Of a DNA stretch of 19,344 nt, positions 14,304 through 19,344 are shown piece after piece. Every line of letters starts with the position of its first letter. The stretch's first letter is position 1. The notes below the pieces were generated by a model, which did not search any database, was not told the origin of the DNA, and saw only the letters and a list, made by a program, of their open reading frames with translations. This DNA comes from JBAXQQ01 sp037131695 (GTDB lineage: Bacteria > Armatimonadota > Hebobacteria > CAIYQO01): NCBI GenBank assembly GCA_964638715.1, contig CAZWZF010000075.1:1-19344 (forward strand). Reading direction: 5' to 3'. The translations under genes and the position numbers were made by a program.

Positions 14304-16427
14304 CTATTTATTTCCTTTCCTTGCCTTTTTTATCCTTTCCTTTCCATTCTTTTCCTTGACTTTCCTTTCCTTTTTCTTTTTCAATGGCAGAATAATGCTA
14401 ATTGAAGTTCCTTCACCCAAAGTGCTATTAATATCCATACTACCTCCCAAACCTTCAACTTGTTCACGAATACTATATAAACCAAAACCACTTTTAGAAT
14501 TTTTTGGTTTTGATTTTTCTGCTGATATAAACCCAATGCCTTTATCATGAACTGTAACACAAAACCTGTTTTCATCAACCAACTTTAATGTTACTTCAGC
14601 TTTTTTAACATTGGCATGTTTATATACATTCAATAACAGCTCCCGTATTGACTGATAAGCACAAATACTGACCTCGTCATCAAGATCTAAATAATTATCA
14701 TCACTTTCAACATGAACAGAAAAATCATGCCTTATTCGAATCTGATGTGATAGCCAGAGAATTGCTTCCCGTAATCCACCCTCGCGAAGAACCGGCGGAA
14801 CAATTTCATGTACAAGTTCCCTGGTTTCAGATAGTGCTTCTTTAAGCATCTTGTCCACAGCCGTTAAAGATTTCAGAGTTGCAATATCATCTACTTTCCT
14901 GATCCCCGTTTTTAAAGCTAATTGCGCAGCAACCAGAATTTGTTGAACTTCAGTGTGTAGAATATATGCAATTCGCTTTCGTTCTTTCTCTTCAGCCCGT
15001 ATCATCTGTTTGCTTAAAAGATGAAGTTTTTGTGCTCGATTTTCCGCTAAAAAGGTACGTTCAACTACCTGCTTTTCCAATTCTGCATTGTAGTTCTTCA
15101 GAATTTCCACTGCCTTTTTCCGTTCGGTGACATCACGTTGTACTGAAATGAAAACCTGGCCATATTTCGGATGCTCGAAACAGTGGACACTCATGTGGGA
15201 CCAAAAGGTTTGGGCGTCTTTCGTTATGCTCTGAATATCACCTTCCCAGACATTGCCATCGATTGTGGCATCCAAAATCATTTTTATAATTTCATTTGAA
15301 TTTTTCTCGAACGGAGCATTGAGAATAGATACGTGCTTCCCGATCAACTCGCCAGGGTTGTAACCAAACATCGCGTCAAATCTTGAATTGGTGTAGATAA
15401 TCGTTAAGTCACTCGCTTGCACTAAGCTAACCCCTTCAACTATCTCCGAGAGAACCTCGCTTTGGAATAACAACGTCTCTTCTGCCTGTTTTGATGCTGT
15501 GACATCACGGAAAGACCATACCCTACCAATCAGAGAACTATTTTTTAATGGAGCAGAATAACGTTCAAATATTCGACCATCTTTAAAAAACAGCATATCC
15601 AAATCTGTATCTACTGAGTCATAAAGCATCTTCACTTTTTGTAGAAACGCTTCCGGAGAGGATAATTGTTGCAAGACAAAATCCAATAGTTGCTGGTCAT
15701 TTCCTTTATTTAAAAGAGACTTGGGTATGTGCCACATCTCGGCAAACCGCTGATTTGTTCTGATAACCTTACCATAGTTGTCAACGGCCAGAATACCGTC
15801 GGCAGTGGAATCAAGAATCCCACTCAATTCGATTTCATTTTGCTTCAACGCTTCTTCGATTCGTCTATGTTCGGTTATATCCTCTACTATAACCGTAAAT
15901 CCTACGATTTCATTATTAGTTTTAAGAGGGTACAAGCCTGCCATCCAAACATGTCTGACACCGGGCTGCATGGTTATTTCCCCGCTGATTTCAATGCCTG
16001 TAACAGGTTTCCCTGTTGTCAATATCGTACTTGTTGCTGATTCAGCTTGTTCCTTATATAACGGCAACATTTCACTCACAGTTTTTCCTATATATTCCGA
16101 TGCAGGAACACCATTCATTTCTGCGAGTATCTTATTAATTCTCATGAAGCGCAAATTGGTATCTAATATCGCCAGCCCGATGGGTGCATTGTCATAATAA
16201 GAGGTTATTTCTGTTAAGTGGGATATGATGATTTCTTCCGAGCGATTCCGCAAATCCTCGACTTCCGTCTGCACTTGAAGTAATTCCTTGGTATGCTTTT
16301 CCAATTCAATCTGATGATTATGCAGTTTGTGAAGCATCTGTTGCATTTCTTCAAGACAAATCGACTCAATAGGCCCACTCGGAATTACTTGTTTCTGTAT
16401 ATTAAAATTATTTTTCTTTATAGGCAT
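14304..16427 (-). CDS. Soluble multi-PAS sensor histidine kinase (HisKA_3/NarL-type class)
   Basis: This 707-residue cytoplasmic protein has no transmembrane segment. An N-terminal coiled coil (25-70) leads into three PAS domains at about 72-186, 200-312 and 322-435, each ending in a typical DxT motif (VEDITEHR, FRDVTASK, RDVTERKK). A coiled linker reaches the phosphoacceptor helix EEKERKRIAYILHTEVQQIL (479-498), with His491. The usual LHD reads LHT. The ATPase domain shows the N box ELLLNVYKHANV (597-608), HDKGIGF (627-633) and GFGLYSIREQVEGLGG (647-662), ending at about 682. A lysine-rich tail (683-707) is encoded by a degenerate GGAAA repeat. The start has AAGGTGA upstream. No response regulator is adjacent. 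The gene lies between inverted copies of an 18-bp sequence and may be mobile. Signal and partner are unknown. Confidence 0.88.
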   Translation of the reverse strand: MPIKKNNFNIQKQVIPSGPIESICLEEMQQMLHKLHNHQIELEKHTKELLQVQTEVEDLRNRSEEIIISHLTEITSYYDNAPIGLAILDTNLRFMRINKILAEMNGVPASEYIGKTVSEMLPLYKEQAESATSTILTTGKPVTGIEISGEITMQPGVRHVWMAGLYPLKTNNEIVGFTVIVEDITEHRRIEEALKQNEIELSGILDSTADGILAVDNYGKVIRTNQRFAEMWHIPKSLLNKGNDQQLLDFVLQQLSSPEAFLQKVKMLYDSVDTDLDMLFFKDGRIFERYSAPLKNSSLIGRVWSFRDVTASKQAEETLLFQSEVLSEIVEGVSLVQASDLTIIYTNSRFDAMFGYNPGELIGKHVSILNAPFEKNSNEIIKMILDATIDGNVWEGDIQSITKDAQTFWSHMSVHCFEHPKYGQVFISVQRDVTERKKAVEILKNYNAELEKQVVERTFLAENRAQKLHLLSKQMIRAEEKERKRIAYILHTEVQQILVAAQLALKTGIRKVDDIATLKSLTAVDKMLKEALSETRELVHEIVPPVLREGGLREAILWLSHQIRIRHDFSVHVESDDNYLDLDDEVSICAYQSIRELLLNVYKHANVKKAEVTLKLVDENRFCVTVHDKGIGFISAEKSKPKNSKSGFGLYSIREQVEGLGGSMDINSTLGEGTSISIILPLKKKKERKVKEKNGKERIKKARKGNK
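14307..14381 (-). repeat. Degenerate GGAAA repeat encoding the kinase's lysine-rich tail
   Basis: On the minus strand the last 75 coding bases are built of GGAAA-like units (for example AAGGAAAGGAAA and GTCAAGGAAAAG). They encode a Lys/Arg/Glu-rich tail of 25 residues after the normal end of the ATPase domain. It looks like simple-sequence growth at the gene's end. Confidence 0.7.
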
Positions 16428-16579
16428 AGCATTTCACCTTTATTCTATAAACCTTATGTAGCAAAACTTCTAAATAAACACTGCTGTACATTCATGATAC
16501 CCAATAATACTTTTATAAAGTAACATAAAGGATTGATTAAAAGCTATACGAATTTTTCTTATTTTAAAATTTTTAAATA

Positions 16580-16750
16580 GGCTATTGCAAAACCTTGTGA
16601 TAACATGGTGTGACAGACATCTTCTTTGCTTCGCCACTCGGTGTCAGTCCCTGAAAGTCATTCTTCCCCTCTCCAGCCGGGGAAGGGATTGAGGGGAGAG
16701 GCTTTTATGGTGCAATCTATAATCTATAAAAAGTAGGTTTTGCAAGAGCC
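16580..16750. mobile_element. 171-bp MITE-like element upstream of the kinase gene
   Basis: Ends GGCTATTGCAAAACCTTG (16580-16597) and GTAGGTTTTGCAAGAGCC (16733-16750) are inverted repeats matching at 15 of 18 positions. The interior has no credible gene. It holds a stem, CTTCCCC (16663-16669) with GGGGAAG (16679-16685), then a GGGGAGAGG stretch. No target duplication was found for this element alone. Size and ends suit a non-autonomous miniature element. It may be one end of the larger kinase unit. Confidence 0.6.
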
Positions 16751-16755
16751 ATTAT

Positions 16756-16856
16756 GAATTACGAATTACGAATTTTTACATCGATTAACAGGATTTTTAT
16801 AATATATTTAATCCTGTTAATCCTGTCAAAAAATTCGTAATTCGTAATTCGTAATT
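16756..16856. repeat. Long palindrome with GAATTACG units and TTAACAGGAT core
   Basis: The left arm, with GAATTACGAATTACGAAT at 16756-16773 and GATTAACAGGATT at 16783-16795, pairs with the right arm ATTCGTAATTCGTAATTC (16833-16850) and TAATCCTGTTAATC (16809-16822). An extra CGTAATT runs to about 16856. It ends 3 nt before the FMN reductase stop, where it may act as a transcription end point. Its core links it to the TTAACATG palindromes. The gene-free stretch 16428-16859 is filled mostly by this palindrome, the MITE-like element and the AT-rich kinase leader. Confidence 0.75.
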
Positions 16857-16859
16857 GAC

Positions 16860-17411
16860 TCAGCTGTTTTTATCAACCCATACCGCAAAGGCTTCTGCGA
16901 ACTTTTGTAAAAATGCCTTCGTTGATTCATTTACAAGTGTCCCATTGTCATCAAATAAACTCATGGCATTGCCAATATAGGCTTCGGGCTGCGGCATTGC
17001 TGGAATATTTAGAAATACCAGCGATTGGCGCAGGTGATGGTTTGCGCCGAAACCGCTAATTGCGCCTATCGACACACTGATAACGGCACCCGGTTTTCCA
17101 TCCCACACACTCTGTCCGTATGGACGCGAAGCAATATCAATCGCATTTTTCAGCACCGCCGGCATTGAACGATTATATTCGGGGGTAACAAAAAGAACAC
17201 CATCAAATCCTTTCACTTTGGCGCGAAACTCTGTCCATGCCGTCGGCGGGTTATCGTCCAAATCCTGGTTATACATCTGCAATCCGTCTAATTCCAAAAT
17301 CTCAAAGGACAATGACTCCGGCGCAACAGCAATAAGTGCTTTTGCAATCTTGCGGTTGTAAGATTCTTTGCGAAGGCTTCCAACCAAAACAGCAATCTTC
17401 TTAGATTTCAT
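16860..17411 (-). CDS. NADPH-dependent FMN reductase (chromate/quinone reductase type)
   Basis: This 183-residue flavodoxin-like enzyme uses NAD(P)H and FMN to reduce quinones, flavins, azo dyes or chromate in the cytoplasm. The phosphate-binding loop is GSLRKESYNRKIA (11-23). The flavin-binding signature is TPEYNRSMPAVLKNAID (76-92), followed by SRPYG and WDGKPGAVISVSIGAISGFG (103-122), as in ChrR/YieF-like proteins. The length is typical. The ATG is preceded by AGGAG 5 nt upstream. A TATAAT lies at 17462-17457, with a small CCGGG-TATT-CCCGG hairpin in the leader and a Fur-box-like site farther upstream. This suggests control by iron or metals. The gene stands alone, downstream-bounded by a long palindrome. 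The physiological substrate cannot be told from sequence. Confidence 0.9.
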   Translation of the reverse strand: MKSKKIAVLVGSLRKESYNRKIAKALIAVAPESLSFEILELDGLQMYNQDLDDNPPTAWTEFRAKVKGFDGVLFVTPEYNRSMPAVLKNAIDIASRPYGQSVWDGKPGAVISVSIGAISGFGANHHLRQSLVFLNIPAMPQPEAYIGNAMSLFDDNGTLVNESTKAFLQKFAEAFAVWVDKNS

Positions 17412-17426
17412 ATCTTCTCCTTTATA

Positions 17427-17440
17427 CCGGGTATTCCCGG
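17427..17440 (-). promoter_or_regulatory. Leader hairpin before the FMN reductase Shine-Dalgarno
   Basis: CCGGG and CCCGG form a perfect 5-bp stem with a 4-nt loop, 6 nt upstream of AGGAG in the transcript. It may influence translation or message stability. The stem does not cover the ribosome site. Confidence 0.35.
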
Positions 17441-17456
17441 CCGCCTGCCTGGTTAT

Positions 17457-17462
17457 ATTATA
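17457..17462 (-). promoter_or_regulatory. Perfect -10 box for the FMN reductase gene
   Basis: TATAAT on the minus strand, 45-50 nt before the ATG. The -35 region is weak (TTTGTG at 16 nt), as in promoters that need an activator or tolerate a poor -35. Confidence 0.5.
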
Positions 17463-17498
17463 TTTGCGCTATGACAATCACAAAATACAGCAGGTTTT

Positions 17499-17517
17499 AA
17501 TAATGATACCCATTATC
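17499..17517. promoter_or_regulatory. Fur-box-like site
   Basis: AATAATGATACCCATTATC matches 16 of 19 bases of the classical Fur consensus GATAATGATAATCATTATC, and is itself a near-palindrome. It lies about 37 nt upstream of the -10 of the FMN reductase gene, so it overlaps or abuts the -35 side. It could bind Fur or a relative such as Zur or PerR. Confidence 0.55.
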
Positions 17518-17678
17518 ATTGCATTAAAATCTTTCTAATCCTATTAATCGATGTAAAATTTCACTCTTCACTCTTCCAAATTTCACTCTTCTTACCGAGA
17601 GGTGGCAAGAGCGTCCCGCTCGGAAAAAGAAAGAACCGGGAATAAATTCCAGCGTTTACCACCCTTTTACGCAGTTAA

Positions 17679-17697
17679 CGTCACCGGGACGGTGACG
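17679..17697 (-). terminator. GC-rich stem-loop after the TfoX-domain gene
   Basis: CGTCACCG and CGGTGACG form a perfect 8-bp stem around GGA, 5 nt past the stop codon on the minus strand. The next bases (TTAACTGCG) are not a U tract, so it may be a weak or factor-assisted terminator. The rest of the 17412-17702 gap holds the FMN reductase promoter region, a fragment of the TTAATCCTGTTAAT repeat near 17533-17553 and no gene. Confidence 0.4.
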
Positions 17698-17702
17698 CCA
17701 CG

Positions 17703-18059
17703 TTACTTTTTCACCTTCTTCACCGGTGGCGGCAAAGACCGCACATATTCAACCGACCGGGAAATCCACGACCGTAATAACGTGTCATCGCTATGAAACT
17801 CCGGCGTAACCAGCAGGTACTCGCGCATCGGCCGGTCCATGGGGGTAAAATGCGTCACCGTCGGATTCTCCAGCAGTTCATCCTGGTCTACCTCGGAAAG
17901 ACGCAAAATATATCCATCCTCAAACGCGCCAACACACATATTGCCGCCGATAAAGAAAACCTGGCACCCAAACATCTTCCGCGGCACCGCATCCGGGTAA
18001 TCCGCCATCAGATCAATCAACCGCGCCGCATTCTCAGGTGGTACTTTTTTCCAAGGCAT
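17703..18059 (-). CDS. TfoX N-terminal domain protein
   Basis: This 118-residue protein carries the TfoX/Sxy N-terminal domain alone. The diagnostic stretch is AVPRKMFGCQVFFIGGNMCV (24-43), followed by GAFEDGYILRLSE. There is no C-terminal helix-hairpin-helix part as in full TfoX/Sxy of gamma-proteobacteria. It ends in a basic tail PPPVKKVKK. Stand-alone N-domain proteins are common and their function is mostly unknown; a role in DNA uptake should not be assumed. The ATG has AAGGAG 7 nt upstream. A perfect 15-bp palindrome, TATCATTAAATGATA (18100-18114), lies 41-55 nt upstream and may be an operator. A GC-rich stem follows the stop codon. The family call is strong. Confidence 0.88.
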   Translation of the reverse strand: MPWKKVPPENAARLIDLMADYPDAVPRKMFGCQVFFIGGNMCVGAFEDGYILRLSEVDQDELLENPTVTHFTPMDRPMREYLLVTPEFHSDDTLLRSWISRSVEYVRSLPPPVKKVKK

Positions 18060-18099
18060 GTTTGGTCTCCTTATGGTATTCCGATAAGACTGGGATAGA

Positions 18100-18114
18100 T
18101 ATCATTAAATGATA
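18100..18114. promoter_or_regulatory. 15-bp palindrome upstream of the TfoX-domain gene
   Basis: TATCATTAAATGATA is a perfect 7-1-7 palindrome, 41-55 nt before the ATG, in the likely promoter zone. It has the size of a dimer-binding operator. No regulator can be named. Confidence 0.35.
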
Positions 18115-18178
18115 ACTCATGTTTTCCAAATATTAATACAAATAAACAACTATCATGTAAAGTTACAATTCTGTAGTT

Positions 18179-19162
18179 TTAATCATTTTTTACAGCAAAC
18201 CTAATTGTAAAAATATATAATAATGATTCTTTGACTGAATTATAATACTCACTAATAGCAAAGCTTTCAAATAATATATTTTCAAAATTTATTCTGTCTG
18301 CTTGTTCAAGTTCTTGCTCTAATGGCAGTCTGTTTCTATTTGCAATTGGTTGAAAAGCATTAATAATATTTTGTTTCTGCTCATTTGATAAAAGTTGAAA
18401 ATCCAATAGCTTAAAATCTCGTTCAAATTTTGTGGCACGCAAATCAAGTGCACCTAAACCTCTTCCAAAACCAAAACTCTCAATAAAAAACATACTTAAT
18501 ATGCTGTTTAGCAAGGCGAGTAATAATAATCTGTTTTCCCCTTGAAATTCTGTTCTTAGAGGAAGTCCAATCATTCTTTGGTCTATGAATGAACGATTTC
18601 TAAATGTTGCTATAAATAGACTTCTATCATAATTCACGTTAGCGACAAAGTCAGCCATATTATCGGTTTTCATCTCATACCAAAACATATTGGCTTTACG
18701 CAAAGATTGAGTAAGAGGAACACCTGATTCATTATTTTGGTTTTCAAAGCTTCTAATCCATTGTATTGCTCCTGTATGATTAAGTTGCTCTAATTCGTCA
18801 ATACTTCTTGAACAACAAAATGCTTCTGCATCTGCCAAACAATTTAGACCCGATGTGCCTCTTAGATTTTTCAAAACTGGTTTTATGTATTCTGCTTCAA
18901 TGTTATGACCTGCGGCAGGATAAAATAAAGCATTCCATCCTCTTCTTTCACCTCGAGTAAAATTAAAAAAGTGGTTGCAGTCGGTTAGTTTTTCTGATAC
19001 TTGAATAAGCCAATTAAGTTTTGCAAAGTAACCACACCAAGGAACACCAATTGTTTCAAAGTTGGCTATTTGATTAACTGAATAACTTTGAATTGTAACA
19101 AATTCATTGTCAGTTTCCAATAATATACTTTCGCTGTAACTACTCAGTTTCGTCAGACTAAT
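18179..19162 (-). pseudogene. C-terminal part of an adenine-specific DNA methyltransferase
   Basis: The frame is open from a stop at 19165-19163 to its end at 18179 (about 327 codons). It contains only the target-recognition part of an N-6 adenine DNA methylase or a Type IIG/TaqI-like enzyme. Typical pieces are FTRGERRGWNALFYPAAGHN, IEAEYIKPVLKN, NRLLLLALLNSILSMFFIES, FGFGRGLGALDLRATKFERD and a C-terminal LEQADRINFENILFESF. The S-adenosylmethionine motif and NPPY are absent, so the enzyme cannot methylate by itself. No ATG with a ribosome site fits; the first usable start is a TTG at 19120, within what should be mid-protein. The fragment is AT-rich compared with its neighbours, suggesting acquisition from outside. 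It abuts a transposase-like fragment, so it was probably cut by an insertion. It could be a split gene only if the rest lies beyond the window. Confidence 0.6.
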
Positions 19163-19186
19163 TTATAAAAAAAGACTTTTGTGCAA

Positions 19187-19344
19187 TTAGTTGAAAAGTG
19201 GTTGACCAAGGAGCATTTGTTTTATTGCGGTTATTTGATCGATTCCCCGTAATTTCAACGTCTCAAATAAAGAAACAAGAGTCATTTTAGTGTCTTGTCT
19301 GTAACTTAAATCAGCAGTAAGCCAAAAGCGGTGTAAGCAACAGC
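19187..19344 (-). CDS. C-terminal end of a probable IS66-type transposase (partial)
   Basis: The last 51 codons of a minus-strand gene run in from the window edge and end at a TAA (19189-19187). The tail TLVSLFETLKLRGIDQITAI with MLLGQPLF resembles the C-terminus of IS66-family transposases (LMSIFRTLKLRGxxPLxTI). The call rests on this short tail only. The 5' part lies beyond the window. The IS end should lie between here and the methyltransferase fragment, within roughly 19130-19186, but I could not define an inverted repeat without the other end. Confidence 0.45.
   Translation of the reverse strand, partial: CCLHRFWLTADLSYRQDTKMTLVSLFETLKLRGIDQITAIKQMLLGQPLFN

Larger units (their letters stand above)
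14240..16750. mobile_element. Possible kinase-carrying transposition unit with terminal inverted repeats
   Basis: The outermost ends, GGCTTTTGCAAAACCTAC (14240-14257) and GTAGGTTTTGCAAGAGCC (16733-16750), are inverted copies with one mismatch in 18. The bases just outside are ATTATGGA (14232-14239) and ATTATGAA (16751-16758), an 8-bp direct repeat with one mismatch, as expected for a target duplication. The 2.5-kb unit holds one gene, the PAS kinase, and no transposase, so it would need help in trans. The inner copies at 14278 and 16580 do not have matching flanks. The nearby GAATTACG repeats make a chance flank match possible. Confidence 0.45.

Noticed and set aside
16756..16856. Short GAATTACG units as a CRISPR or tandem-repeat array
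   Set aside because: Units are 8-9 bp, arranged as the arms of one palindrome, with no spacers.
17703..18059. Competence regulator TfoX/Sxy
   Set aside because: Only the N-terminal domain is present; stand-alone forms have no shown competence role.

Overview
The window looks like chromosome of an anaerobic or microaerophilic, diderm (LPS-making) bacterium of mixed base composition. LpxB and a Wza-like export protein imply an outer membrane. A rubredoxin and a TM1266-type hydrogenase-system regulator fit an anaerobic life. A divergent URO-D-family protein beside a GH78-like glycosidase is reminiscent of the PVC group or Armatimonadota, but nothing here fixes the phylum.

Layout. Positions 7-8889 form a minus-strand block, read right to left: a small membrane protein with a Pro/Ala tail, lpxB, a giant export protein with 12 SLBB units, a Wzz/GumC-type chain-length protein, a rubredoxin (1572-1730), an ACT-domain protein and DusB. 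The first two are coupled (3-nt gap) and start from a near-consensus promoter whose predicted +1 falls on the ATG. The export protein and Wzz are also coupled (10-nt gap). Together these genes point to lipid A synthesis and polysaccharide export. The housekeeping genes at the distal end may simply be read from the same direction.

Positions 8890-14225 hold a plus-strand TM1266-like gene, then two minus-strand genes (a URO-D-family protein and a MASE3-PAS-GGDEF protein with a degenerate GGDEF motif), then a divergent plus-strand GH78-like glycosidase with a good sigma70-type promoter.

Positions 14226-16750 hold an orphan soluble PAS histidine kinase. It sits between copies of an 18-bp sequence, GGCTnTTGCAAAACCTAC, in inverted orientation. 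The outermost pair is flanked by near-identical 8-bp direct repeats, so the kinase may lie on a small transposition unit without its own transposase. This is the most unusual arrangement in the window.

Positions 16751-19344 hold palindromic repeats, an FMN reductase with a strong Fur-box-like site upstream, a TfoX N-domain protein, and an AT-rich end with the 3' part of a DNA methyltransferase next to the C-terminal end of a probable IS66-type transposase. Intergenic palindromes built on TTAACATG / TTAACAGGAT recur at several places. No tRNA, rRNA or CRISPR array was recognised.
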